Below are positions 43,055-51,128 of a stretch of DNA of 64,000 bases, in pieces. Under the pieces are notes generated by a model. It was given only the letters and a program-made list of their open reading frames with translations, searched no databases and was not told the DNA's origin. The translations under genes and the position numbers were made by a program. The stretch is from Pseudarthrobacter sp. MM222 (GTDB lineage Bacteria; Actinomycetota; Actinomycetes; Actinomycetales; Micrococcaceae), in NCBI RefSeq assembly GCF_947090775.1, contig NZ_OX352321.1:2046001-2110000 (forward strand), written 5' to 3'. The number at the start of each line of letters is the position of its first letter. The stretch's first letter is position 1.

Positions 43055-44530
43055 ATGACCATCACCTCCACCGAGAAGCCCGGTACCCCCGTAGTCGCCA
43101 TTAACGACATCGGTACCGCTGAGGACTTCCTCGCAGCAGTCGACGCCACCATCAAGTACTTCAACGACGGAGATCTCGTCGAAGGTACCGTCGTCAAGGT
43201 CGACCGCGACGAAGTTCTGCTCGACATCGGTTACAAGACCGAAGGTGTCATTCCCTCCCGCGAGCTTTCCATCAAGCACGATGTTGATCCCGGAGACGTT
43301 GTCTCCGTTGGCGATCAGGTCGAAGCCCTGGTGCTCACCAAGGAAGACAAAGAAGGCCGCCTGATCCTCTCCAAGAAGCGTGCTCAGTACGAGCGCGCCT
43401 GGGGCGACATCGAGAAGGTCAAGGAAGAAGACGGTGTCGTCACCGGTACCGTCATCGAGGTTGTCAAGGGTGGTCTTATCCTCGACATCGGTCTGCGCGG
43501 CTTCCTGCCCGCATCCCTCGTCGAGATGCGCCGTGTGCGCGACCTTGCTCCGTACATCGGTCAGCAGATCGAAGCCAAGATCATCGAGCTGGACAAGAAC
43601 CGCAACAACGTTGTGCTGTCCCGCCGTGCCTGGCTCGAGCAGACCCAGTCCGAGGTCCGCTCCACGTTCCTCAACAAGCTGGAAAAGGGCCAGGTTCGTC
43701 CCGGCGTCGTTTCCTCCATCGTCAACTTCGGTGCCTTCGTGGACCTGGGCGGCGTAGACGGCCTGGTTCACGTTTCCGAGCTGTCCTGGAAGCACATCGA
43801 CCACCCGTCCGAGGTTGTCGAAGTTGGCCAGGAAGTCACCGTCGAGGTTCTCGAGGTCGACCTGGACCGCGAGCGTGTTTCCCTGTCGCTCAAGGCTACG
43901 CAGGAAGATCCGTGGCAGACCTTCGCCCGCACCCACGCCCTCGGGCAGGTTGTGCCGGGTAAGGTCACCAAGCTGGTTCCGTTCGGCGCGTTCGTTCGCG
44001 TTGAAGACGGCATCGAAGGCCTGGTCCACATCTCCGAGCTTGCAGTCCGCCACGTTGAGCTGGCCGAGCAGGTTGTCTCCGTTGGTGACGAGCTGTTCGT
44101 GAAGGTCATCGACATCGACCTCGAGCGCCGCCGCATCTCCCTCTCCCTCAAGCAGGCCAACGAGGGTGTCGACGCCGAGTCCACCGAATTCGATCCGGCT
44201 CTCTACGGCATGGCCGCTGAGTACGACGAAGAAGGCAACTACAAGTACCCGGAGGGCTTCGACCCGGAGTCCAACGAGTGGCTTGAAGGCTACGAGACGC
44301 AGCGCGCCGCCTGGGAGCAGCAGTACGCTGACGCCCAGACCCGCTGGGAAGCGCACAAGAAGCAGGTTGCTCAGCACGCTGCCGACGACGCTGCAGCTGC
44401 AACGTCCGGCGAGAGCGACTCCGGCACCACCAGCTACTCCTCCGAGCCGGCTGCAACCGAGACCGGTGCAGGCACGCTTGCTTCGGACGAGGCTCTTGCA
44501 GCACTGCGCGAGAAGCTGACCGGCAACTAA
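43055..44530 (+). CDS. rpsA: 30S ribosomal protein S1
   Basis: A 491-residue protein with four S1 RNA-binding domains at about residues 36-105, 122-190, 207-277 and 294-363, each with the 'G-F-G/V-x-V' type strand and the 'VHVSELS'/'VHISELA' ending in repeats 3 and 4. The C-terminal 100 residues are acidic and disordered. S1 unfolds mRNA on the small subunit. Codon use differs from its neighbours, with many GTT, GGT and TTC/AAG codons, as expected for a highly expressed gene. GGAG lies 11 bases before ATG. In an organism with leaderless mRNAs, S1 is expected to matter mainly for leadered transcripts. Confidence 0.97.
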   Translation: MTITSTEKPGTPVVAINDIGTAEDFLAAVDATIKYFNDGDLVEGTVVKVDRDEVLLDIGYKTEGVIPSRELSIKHDVDPGDVVSVGDQVEALVLTKEDKEGRLILSKKRAQYERAWGDIEKVKEEDGVVTGTVIEVVKGGLILDIGLRGFLPASLVEMRRVRDLAPYIGQQIEAKIIELDKNRNNVVLSRRAWLEQTQSEVRSTFLNKLEKGQVRPGVVSSIVNFGAFVDLGGVDGLVHVSELSWKHIDHPSEVVEVGQEVTVEVLEVDLDRERVSLSLKATQEDPWQTFARTHALGQVVPGKVTKLVPFGAFVRVEDGIEGLVHISELAVRHVELAEQVVSVGDELFVKVIDIDLERRRISLSLKQANEGVDAESTEFDPALYGMAAEYDEEGNYKYPEGFDPESNEWLEGYETQRAAWEQQYADAQTRWEAHKKQVAQHAADDAAAATSGESDSGTTSYSSEPAATETGAGTLASDEALAALREKLTGN

Positions 44531-44566
44531 TTTGCCACTAGCTCCCGAGTAATCGAGGGCTGACTT

Positions 44567-44601
44567 AAGCGGGTCCCTGCCGTGTGCGGGGGCCCGCTTT
44601 T
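44567..44601 (+). terminator. Intrinsic terminator of rpsA
   Basis: Stem AAGCGGG-TCCCTGC paired with GCGGGGG-CCCGCTT, 5-base loop, followed by TTTT. It ends before the repeat array. Confidence 0.9.
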
Positions 44602-44655
44602 GCGTTGAGGTGCGGGGCTGCACCGGGGCTCGGGGGGGCTAAGGGGGGTCATCAC

Positions 44656-45120
44656 GGGGACATGCTCAGTCCGGGGCTCAGGGAATGGGCATGTGGGCAT
44701 TATGTCCAGTGCTCGCGGCGAGCGTGGGGCATGTCCGGTCCTGGCTGGAAGCAGAGGGGGACATGCCCAGTCCTTGGCTCAAGGAATGGGCATATGGGCG
44801 CTTGTCCAGTGCTCACGGCGAGCGTGGGACATGCCCGGTCCTGGCTGGAAGCAGAGGAGGACATGCCCAGTCCTGGGTGAAGTCACGAGGGGGACATGCC
44901 CAGTCCTTGGCTCAAGGAATGGGCATGTGGGCATTATGTCCAGTGGTCGCGGCGAGCGTGGGGCATGTCCGGTCCGCCGGAGTGCACGAGGAGGACATGC
45001 CCAGTCTTCGGTGAAGTCACGAGGGGGACATGCCCAGTCCTTGGCTCCAGGAATGGGCATGCGGGCATTATGTCCAGTGCTCGCGGCGAGCGTGGGGCAT
45101 GTCCCGTGGGGCACACGCGG
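44656..45120. repeat. Composite tandem array of 100-bp and 33-bp GGACATG hairpin units (array 2)
   Basis: Units: 44656-44756 (101), 44757-44856 (100), 44857-44889 (33), 44890-44990 (101), 44991-45023 (33) and 45024-45120 (truncated). Each long unit has a hairpin ACATGCCCA-G-TCCTTG-loop-CAAGGA-A-TGGGCATGT (44894-44928 in the fourth), then GGGCATTATGTCC, a GCTCG-CGG-CGAGC stem-loop and GGGGCATGTCC. The array fills the space between rpsA and the convergent acetyltransferase gene. Several frames stay open across it, but none has a ribosome site or protein-like codon bias. Confidence 0.93.
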
Positions 45121-45139
45121 GACCCGCGCGACGGCCGTG

Positions 45140-45661
45140 TCAGCGCAGCGGAATGCGGGCCTTCACGGGCACCGTCGCGGCGCCGGATTCTGCGGCGAAC
45201 GCCAGCTCGGCCCCGGCCCCGCGCAGGAGGGCGAGCGCTGCGCTGTTGCCCGCAGTCGTCTCGGCTTCCAATGCGGTGGCGCCGGAGGCTGCGGCGTGGA
45301 CCTTCACCTGCCGCAGGGCCTCGTGGCCGATACCCCGGCCGCGGCAAGCCCGCGCCAGCCAGATCCCGGTTTCGAGAGTCCCAGGCCCCGTGCGCCTGAG
45401 CCGGATGGAGCCGGCCAGCTTTCCGTCGTAGCTGATGGCCCAGCTCTTCTGCTGTGCGGGGGAATCGAGTCCCGAGGCCGCGTGGTGGTATTCGCGAAAC
45501 CAGCTGATCCGCTCCGAGTTCCAGCCGGCGGCGCTGCCCAGCGGTGGTGTCACCTCGTCGGCATCGGCGTCCTGGATCGCGACGGACAGGAGTCGCTCCA
45601 GCACCTCCTCCCCGACATCCACGAGCGACACAGCGACGGACAACTCAGCTGATGGGAACAT
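45140..45661 (-). CDS. GNAT-family N-acetyltransferase (RimJ/RimL-like)
   Basis: A 173-residue acetyltransferase of the ribosomal-protein-acetylating type. It has 'SWAISYDGKLAGSIRLRR', the acetyl-CoA loop 'ACRGRGIGHEAL' (R/Q-x-x-G-x-G/A form) and 'EAETTAGNSAALALLRGAGAEL' in place of the usual N-x-x-S motif. The acceptor is unknown. The ATG at 45661 lies inside the end of the upstream IMPACT-like gene (17-base overlap), so the two are co-translated. The 3' end faces the repeat array. Confidence 0.85.
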   Translation of the reverse strand: MFPSAELSVAVSLVDVGEEVLERLLSVAIQDADADEVTPPLGSAAGWNSERISWFREYHHAASGLDSPAQQKSWAISYDGKLAGSIRLRRTGPGTLETGIWLARACRGRGIGHEALRQVKVHAAASGATALEAETTAGNSAALALLRGAGAELAFAAESGAATVPVKARIPLR

Positions 45662-46343
45662 CCACCCACTCCGTTTCTCCGGGCACAAGCGCGGCGCGTC
45701 CGGCCGTCAGGGCGGCGAGCCGCTCGGCGGCGTCGTCCAGCCCGTCCGGATCGTCCGGCAGCGCCATCCTGAGAACAGTATTCTGCGCCTCGTAACTCGT
45801 GTCCGCCATGACATAGCCCGCGGCGCGCAGGTCGTTTTCCAGCCGCCCCGCCGCCGTGTGCGGCACGGCAACCGCGCAGATGCGCAGTCGTCGCCGTTGC
45901 ACCAGCCGCGCGCGGTCCAGGGCACCAGAGACGGAGTCGGAGTAGGCCCGCACCAGCCCGCCCGCGCCGAGTAGGATTCCACCGAAATAGCGGACGACGA
46001 CGGCCGTCACGTCGCTGAGGTCCGTCACCCCGGGGGCGGTCTCACGTTTAAGGAGCGCCTCCAGCATCGGCGCGCCGGCCGTCCCGGTGGGCTCGCCGTC
46101 GTCATTGGAGCGCTGCACGCTCCGGTCCGGCCCCAGGACAAACGCGGAACAGTGGTGCCGCGCATCGTAAAATTCCTTGCGCAGCCCGGCCAACACCGCC
46201 CTGGCCTGATCCTCGTCTCCGGTGCGGTGCAGCACCGTGATGAAGCGGGAGCGCTTGACCTCAAGCTCGCGGCGGAACTGCGGTTCTGCCAGTGTCGTGT
46301 ACGCCGTGGCCCGGCTCTCCGCGGTCACTGCATCATCTGCCAC
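45645..46343 (-). CDS. YigZ/IMPACT family protein
   Basis: A 232-residue protein with the UPF0029/IMPACT N-terminal domain: 'ELEVKRSRFITVLHRTGDEDQA', 'YDARHHCSAFVLG', 'RSNDDGEPTGTAGAPMLEAL', 'VTAVVVRYFGGILLGAGGLVRAYSDSV', followed by the DUF1949-like ferredoxin-fold end ('CAVAVPHTAAGRLENDLRAAG'). Its bacterial role is unclear; eukaryotic IMPACT modulates translation control through Gcn1. The GTG start is 22 bases from the divergent coaE start. TAAACT 6 bases before the GTG indicates a leaderless mRNA. Confidence 0.9.
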   Translation of the reverse strand: MADDAVTAESRATAYTTLAEPQFRRELEVKRSRFITVLHRTGDEDQARAVLAGLRKEFYDARHHCSAFVLGPDRSVQRSNDDGEPTGTAGAPMLEALLKRETAPGVTDLSDVTAVVVRYFGGILLGAGGLVRAYSDSVSGALDRARLVQRRRLRICAVAVPHTAAGRLENDLRAAGYVMADTSYEAQNTVLRMALPDDPDGLDDAAERLAALTAGRAALVPGETEWVDVPIS

Positions 46344-46365
46344 CGGATCAGTTTAGTCTGGGGGA
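46344..46365. promoter_or_regulatory. 22-bp bidirectional promoter, IMPACT-like gene / coaE
   Basis: Plus strand: TAGTCT at 46354-46359, 6 bases before the coaE GTG. Minus strand: TAAACT covering 46350-46355, 6 bases before the IMPACT-like GTG. The two -10 boxes overlap by two bases, so polymerases bound in opposite directions would exclude each other. Confidence 0.75.
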
Positions 46366-47691
46366 GTGCTGAAGATCGGGTTGACGGGTGGCATAGCCTC
46401 CGGGAAGTCAGTGGTTGCCTCGCGCCTGCGGGAACTCGGCGCGGTTCTGGTCGACGCCGACGCGCTTGCCCGGGAAGCCGTGGAGCCGGGGAGTCCCGGG
46501 CTGGCGAGGGTCGTCGAAGCGTTCAGCTCCGGAATCCTGACCCCGGACGGCCGCCTCGACCGTCCCCGGCTGGGAGCCCTGGTGTTCGGCAACCCGGAAC
46601 GCCTCGCAGTGCTGAACGGCATTGTCCACCCAATCGTCCGGGAGCGCGCCGCAGCGCTGGTGGCCGCCGCGCCGGCCGGCGCCGTCGTGGTCCAGGACAT
46701 CCCGCTCCTGGTGGAAACCGGGCAGGGAAGCCACTTCCATCTGGTCCTGGTGGTGGACGCTCCTGACGCGGTGCGCGTGCGGCGGATGGTGCAACACCGG
46801 CATATGACGGAAGAGGACGCCCGTGCCAGAATGTCTGCCCAGGCCACGCAGGAGGACCGCCTGGCCGCTGCCGACGTGGTGCTGGACAACTCGGGTTCAA
46901 AAGAGGAACTTCGCGACGCCGTGGACCGGCTCTGGAAGTTCCGCCTGGCACCCTTCGCGGCGAACCTGTTGGACGGCCGTATCGCACCCCGGACCGGCGG
47001 GCCAGTGGTCACCGCAGCCAGGCCGGACTGGCCGGCACAGGCTGGACGGCTGATCCGGCGCCTGCACGCGGCGGCGCCGGAGGAGATACTGGCGCTGGAC
47101 CACGTCGGCTCCACCGCCGTTCCCGGCCTTGACGCCAAGGACGTCCTGGACCTCCAGCTCGGCGTACGGGACATGGCCGCCGCGGACCGGATCGCACCGC
47201 TGCTCGCTGAATCCGGGTTCCCTCGCTGGCCCGGGATCGTCGCGGACAATCCCAAGCCGACCCACCCGGACCCGGCGGACTGGGTCAAGCGGCTGCACGG
47301 CAACGCCGACCCCGGCCGGGCCGTCAACGTCCATATCCGGACCGCAGGGTCGCCGGGCTGGCGTTTTGCGCTCTGCTTCCGCGATTGGCTGCGCGACGAC
47401 GCCGCAGCCCAGGCGGATTACCTGGCCGAAAAGCGCCGGGTGGCAAGACGCCACATCTCGGACAAGTCCACCGCCCGATACGCTGCCGACAAGGAGAGTT
47501 GGTTCACCGACTATGCCGCCCCACGAATGGAAGCGTGGGCGCAACGCACGGGCTGGCAGCCGCCGTCGTACGCCTCCGACGCCGGAACCGCCGCTGGAAC
47601 CGCCGCAAGCGCAGCGGCGGGTCCAGCAGAAGGAACCGGCACGGCGAACCCCGGACCTTCGGGAGCCGGACCCGGTACCGCCCAAAGCTGA
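46366..47691 (+). CDS. coaE: Dephospho-CoA kinase fused to a GrpB/UPF0157 domain
   Basis: A 441-residue bifunctional-looking protein. Residues 1-195 are CoaE: P-loop 'GLTGGIASGKSVVA', 'VDADALAREAV' and 'QDIPLLVETG'; it catalyses the last step of coenzyme A synthesis, phosphorylation of dephospho-CoA. Residues about 215-385 are a GrpB-like nucleotidyltransferase-fold domain ('DHVGSTAVPGLDAKDVLDLQLGV', 'VNVHIRTAGSPGW', 'FRDWLRDD'), a fusion also known in mycobacteria, where it affects folding or stability of CoaE. The last 60 residues are an Ala/Gly/Pro-rich disordered tail. The start is a leaderless GTG. Confidence 0.95.
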   Translation: MLKIGLTGGIASGKSVVASRLRELGAVLVDADALAREAVEPGSPGLARVVEAFSSGILTPDGRLDRPRLGALVFGNPERLAVLNGIVHPIVRERAAALVAAAPAGAVVVQDIPLLVETGQGSHFHLVLVVDAPDAVRVRRMVQHRHMTEEDARARMSAQATQEDRLAAADVVLDNSGSKEELRDAVDRLWKFRLAPFAANLLDGRIAPRTGGPVVTAARPDWPAQAGRLIRRLHAAAPEEILALDHVGSTAVPGLDAKDVLDLQLGVRDMAAADRIAPLLAESGFPRWPGIVADNPKPTHPDPADWVKRLHGNADPGRAVNVHIRTAGSPGWRFALCFRDWLRDDAAAQADYLAEKRRVARRHISDKSTARYAADKESWFTDYAAPRMEAWAQRTGWQPPSYASDAGTAAGTAASAAAGPAEGTGTANPGPSGAGPGTAQS

Positions 47692-47719
47692 ATCCTAAAA
47701 TCTTGTCCGTGCCCGGCGG

Positions 47720-47725
47720 TAGATT
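47720..47725 (+). promoter_or_regulatory. -10 box of uvrB (leaderless)
   Basis: TAGATT ends 6 bases before the uvrB ATG. No LexA box is visible in the preceding 300 bases, unlike umuD and uvrA. Confidence 0.65.
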
Positions 47726-47731
47726 AGATGC

Positions 47732-49813
47732 ATGAGTCTTGCGCAGGAGATCAACCGTGTCGTGGCACCGTTCGAGGTCATCAGCGAGTTCCAGCCGGCG
47801 GGTGACCAGCCGACGGCCATCGCCGAACTGACCGAGCGGATCAAGAATGGCGAAAAAGACGTTGTGCTGCTCGGCGCCACGGGTACCGGCAAGAGCGCGA
47901 CGACGGCCTGGCTGGTCGAACAGGTCCAGCGGCCCACCCTGGTGATGGTGCAGAACAAGACCCTTGCCGCGCAGCTGGCTAACGAATTCCGCGAACTGCT
48001 CCCGAACAACGCGGTGGAGTACTTCGTCTCCTACTACGACTACTACCAGCCCGAGGCCTACGTCGCGCAGACGGACACCTTCATCGAGAAGGATTCCTCC
48101 GTCAACGAGGAGGTGGAACGGCTCCGGCACTCCGCCACGAACGCCCTGCTGACCCGCCGGGACGTGATCGTGGTGGCCACCGTTTCCTGCATCTACGGCC
48201 TCGGCACCCCGGAGGAATACATCGCGGGCATGGTGACCCTCCGCAAGGGGGCCGAGATGAACCGGGACGCGCTGCTGCGCAAATTCGTCGCCATGCAGTA
48301 CACCCGCAACGACATGGACTTCCACCGCGGCACGTTCCGGGTCCGCGGCGACACCGTGGAGATCATCCCGATGTACGAGGAGCTGGCGATCCGCATCGAA
48401 TTCTTCGGCGACGAAATCGAAAACATTTACACCCTGCACCCGCTCACCGGCGACATAATCCGGGATGAGACCGAGATGTACGTCTTCCCGGCCTCACACT
48501 ACGTCGCCGGTCCGGAACGCATGAGCCGGGCGATCAAGCGGATCGAGGACGAACTGGCCGAGCGGCTCGCGGTGCTTGAGAGCCAGAACAAGCTCGTGGA
48601 AGCCCAGCGGCTCCGGATGCGCACCACCTACGACCTTGAGATGATGCAGCAGATGGGCTTCTGCAACGGCATCGAAAACTACTCCTCGCACATCGACGGC
48701 CGCGCCCGCGGAACCGCACCGCACTGCCTCATTGACTACTTCCCAGACGACTTCCTCCTGGTGATCGATGAATCCCACGTCACGGTGCCGCAGATCGGCG
48801 CCATGTACGAGGGCGACATGTCCCGCAAGCGAAACCTGGTGGACTTTGGCTTCCGGCTGCCCTCGGCGATGGACAACCGGCCGCTCAAGTGGGATGAGTT
48901 CCAGGACCGCGTCGGCCAGACTGTCTACCTGTCCGCCACGCCGGGCAAGTACGAGCTCGGCAAGTCCGACGGCTTCGTGCAGCAGATCATCCGTCCCACC
49001 GGACTGATCGATCCCCAGGTCATCGTCAAGCCCACCAAGGGCCAGATCGATGACCTTCTGGGTGAGATCCGGACCCGCACCGCGAAGAACGAGCGCGTCC
49101 TGGTCACCACCCTCACCAAGCGGATGGCAGAGGACCTCACCGACTATCTGCTCGGCCACGGCGTCAAGGTGGAATACCTGCACTCCGACGTCGACACCCT
49201 CCGCCGGGTGGAGCTGCTCCGCGAACTCCGGATGGGCGTCTTCGACGTCCTGGTGGGCATCAACCTGCTCCGTGAAGGCCTTGACCTGCCGGAGGTATCC
49301 CTGGTGAGCATCCTGGACGCGGACAAGGAAGGCTTCCTGCGCTCGGCGACCTCGCTGATCCAGACCATCGGCCGTGCCGCCCGCAACGTCTCGGGCGAGG
49401 TCCACATGTACGCGGACCGGATCACCGATTCCATGGCCAAGGCGATCGACGAAACCAACCGCCGCCGTGACATCCAGGTTGCCTACAACACCGAAAAAGG
49501 GATCGATCCGCAGCCGCTGCGGAAGAAGATCGCGGACATCACGGACCAGATCAACAAGGAGGACGCGGACACCCGCGAGCTGCTGGCCGCCACGGGCAAG
49601 GCTCGCGGCAAGGGCAAGGGCGCGTCCAAGGTCCGGGCCGACGGGCTCGCGGCCGCTCCGGCCGAGGACCTCGTGGGGCTGATCGAACAACTGACCGAAC
49701 AGATGCATGCCGCTGCCGGGGAACTCCAGTTCGAGCTCGCGGCCCGCCTTCGCGACGAGGTCGGTGAACTGAAGAAGGAACTCCGGCAGATGCAGTCCGC
49801 CGGGCACGCCTAG
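47732..49813 (+). CDS. uvrB: UvrABC excinuclease subunit B
   Basis: A 693-residue DNA-damage-recognition helicase. It has Walker A '[14 protein letters not shown]', the damage-probing beta-hairpin '[13 protein letters not shown]', DE-x-H as '[10 protein letters not shown]', helicase motif VI 'QTIGRAARN', and the C-terminal UVR/UvrC-binding motif '[20 protein letters not shown]' (about residues 665-685). It receives damaged DNA from UvrA (encoded at 60829-63810) and recruits UvrC. It is 40 bases downstream of coaE but has its own -10 box. Confidence 0.97.
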   Translation: MSLAQEINRVVAPFEVISEFQPAGDQPTAIAELTERIKNGEKDVVLLGATGTGKSATTAWLVEQVQRPTLVMVQNKTLAAQLANEFRELLPNNAVEYFVSYYDYYQPEAYVAQTDTFIEKDSSVNEEVERLRHSATNALLTRRDVIVVATVSCIYGLGTPEEYIAGMVTLRKGAEMNRDALLRKFVAMQYTRNDMDFHRGTFRVRGDTVEIIPMYEELAIRIEFFGDEIENIYTLHPLTGDIIRDETEMYVFPASHYVAGPERMSRAIKRIEDELAERLAVLESQNKLVEAQRLRMRTTYDLEMMQQMGFCNGIENYSSHIDGRARGTAPHCLIDYFPDDFLLVIDESHVTVPQIGAMYEGDMSRKRNLVDFGFRLPSAMDNRPLKWDEFQDRVGQTVYLSATPGKYELGKSDGFVQQIIRPTGLIDPQVIVKPTKGQIDDLLGEIRTRTAKNERVLVTTLTKRMAEDLTDYLLGHGVKVEYLHSDVDTLRRVELLRELRMGVFDVLVGINLLREGLDLPEVSLVSILDADKEGFLRSATSLIQTIGRAARNVSGEVHMYADRITDSMAKAIDETNRRRDIQVAYNTEKGIDPQPLRKKIADITDQINKEDADTRELLAATGKARGKGKGASKVRADGLAAAPAEDLVGLIEQLTEQMHAAAGELQFELAARLRDEVGELKKELRQMQSAGHA

Positions 49814-49815
49814 GG

Positions 49816-49821
49816 TAAAGT
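49816..49821 (+). promoter_or_regulatory. -10 box for the terC riboswitch transcript
   Basis: TAAAGT lies 3 bases after the uvrB stop and about 7 bases before the first paired region of the riboswitch, which suits initiation near 49828. Confidence 0.6.
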
Positions 49822-49827
49822 GGTTCG

Positions 49828-49940
49828 AACGTAGGGGAGTATCCCAAGCGCTACGATCGTCAACACGCACGGCACAGATGCCTTGCCGGGCGTAGCGGGC
49901 AGCCAGGCAGTACGACGCCGGGCAGTCGGAGAGACTTACA
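49828..49940 (+). ncRNA. Probable yybP-ykoY (Mn2+) riboswitch upstream of terC
   Basis: The leader carries the two conserved loop segments of this class: GGGGAGTA after the first helix strand (49833-49840) and GGAGAGAC near the 3' end (about 49928-49935), with GTAG able to pair with CTTAC to close the junction and CGTAG with CTACG next to it. yybP-ykoY RNAs sense Mn2+ and commonly precede terC/mntP-type genes, which is exactly the context here. A covariance-model search would settle it. Confidence 0.72.
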
Positions 49941-49972
49941 CCGCTAAGTCGCACCCTGCGAAAGGTATCTTC

Positions 49973-51001
49973 GTGCCCGAACTTCCCGTCTGGTTCGAGG
50001 TCGGCTCCTTTGTCGCCCTCGGCATCATCCTCGCCATCGACCTGCTCTTGGTCCTCAAGCGCCCGCATGAGCCCTCCATGAAGGAAGCCGGCCTGTGGGT
50101 CGCCTTCTACATCGCCCTCGCCCTGGTTTTCGCGGGCGCCATGTTCGCGTTCACCGGGCCCGAGTACGGCGGACAATTCCTCGCCGGCTGGGTGACCGAA
50201 TACAGCCTGAGCATCGACAACCTCTTCGTGTTCATCATCATCATGGCCCGCTTCTCGGTACCGCGTAAATACCAGCAGGAAGTGCTCATGGTGGGCATCA
50301 TCATCGCGCTCATCCTCCGCGGCATCTTCATTCTGCTCGGCGCGATCGTAATCGAACAGTTCAGCTGGGTCTTCTACATCTTCGGCGCCTTCCTGCTCTG
50401 GACGGCGTGGAAGCAGGCCCAGGATGAGGGCGAGGACGAGGAAGACACGGAAAACCCGCTGATCGCCCGGATCCGCAAGGTCCTGCCGATGTCGGAGAAG
50501 TTCGACGGCGGCAAGCTCCGCACGGTGGTGGATGGCAAGAAGGTCTTCACCCCGATGCTGATCGTCTTCGTGACCATCGGCATGACGGACCTGCTCTTCG
50601 CGGTCGACTCCATCCCGGCCATCTTCGGCCTCACGCAGAGCGCCTTCATCGTCTTCACCGCGAATATCTTCGCCCTGATGGGTCTGCGCCAGCTGTACTT
50701 CCTGCTCGGCGGCCTGATGAACCGCCTCATCTACCTGAAGCACGCCCTGTCCGTGATCCTCGCGTTCATCGGCATCAAGCTCGTCCTGCACGCCATGCAC
50801 GTCAACGAACTGCCATTCATCAACGGCGGCCAGCACATCGAGTGGGCCCCCGAGATCCCGACGTACGTGTCCCTCGGCGTGATCATCGGCACCATTGTCG
50901 TGGCGGTCATTGCCAGCCTGGCCAGCTCCAAGGCTTCCAAGGCCAAGCTCGACGCCCGCCTCGAAGAGGACTCCCGCAAGAGCCTCAGCGACGCCGAGTA
51001 A
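49973..51001 (+). CDS. TerC-family integral membrane protein (probable manganese exporter)
   Basis: A 342-residue protein with about eight hydrophobic helices. TerC features are 'TEYSLSIDNLFVFIIIMARF' and 'FAVDSIPAIFGLT', which hold the paired acidic residues of the transport site, and 'RQLYFLLGG'. Alx-type TerC proteins export Mn2+ and help load secreted proteins with metal. Two charged cytosolic stretches are seen, a Glu/Asp-rich loop ('DEGEDEEDTEN') and the C-terminus. The GTG at 49973 (GAAAGG upstream) gives the normal N-terminus. Mn2+-dependent control by the preceding riboswitch is likely. Confidence 0.92.
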   Translation: MPELPVWFEVGSFVALGIILAIDLLLVLKRPHEPSMKEAGLWVAFYIALALVFAGAMFAFTGPEYGGQFLAGWVTEYSLSIDNLFVFIIIMARFSVPRKYQQEVLMVGIIIALILRGIFILLGAIVIEQFSWVFYIFGAFLLWTAWKQAQDEGEDEEDTENPLIARIRKVLPMSEKFDGGKLRTVVDGKKVFTPMLIVFVTIGMTDLLFAVDSIPAIFGLTQSAFIVFTANIFALMGLRQLYFLLGGLMNRLIYLKHALSVILAFIGIKLVLHAMHVNELPFINGGQHIEWAPEIPTYVSLGVIIGTIVVAVIASLASSKASKAKLDARLEEDSRKSLSDAE

Positions 51002-51015
51002 CCCCCGCAGCAACG

Positions 51016-51057
51016 CACGACGGCGCCGGACCCCTCAAGGGGTACGGCGCCGTCGTG
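51016..51057 (+). terminator. Intrinsic terminator of terC
   Basis: A long stem (CACGACGGCGCCG, mismatch, ACCCCT / AGGGGT, CGGCGCCGTCGTG) with a 2-base apex, followed by GTTT. Confidence 0.88.
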
Positions 51058-51128
51058 GTTTCCGGCTGGTTTTCAGGGTCTGAGGTTCCGCCGAAGTTGG
51101 GGCCTTGGCGGCCGGAAGCGGTCGCGAT

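Noticed and set aside
44656..45120. CRISPR array
   Set aside because: Units are contiguous tandem copies with no unique spacers, and there are no cas genes.
44693..45652. Open frames across repeat array 2, up to 319 codons
   Set aside because: Several frames on both strands are open, translations repeat with the array unit, and one runs antisense through the acetyltransferase gene; no coding evidence.
48494..51013. 839-codon open frame opposite uvrB and terC
   Set aside because: Spans two well-supported genes and their intergenic riboswitch; no family features.
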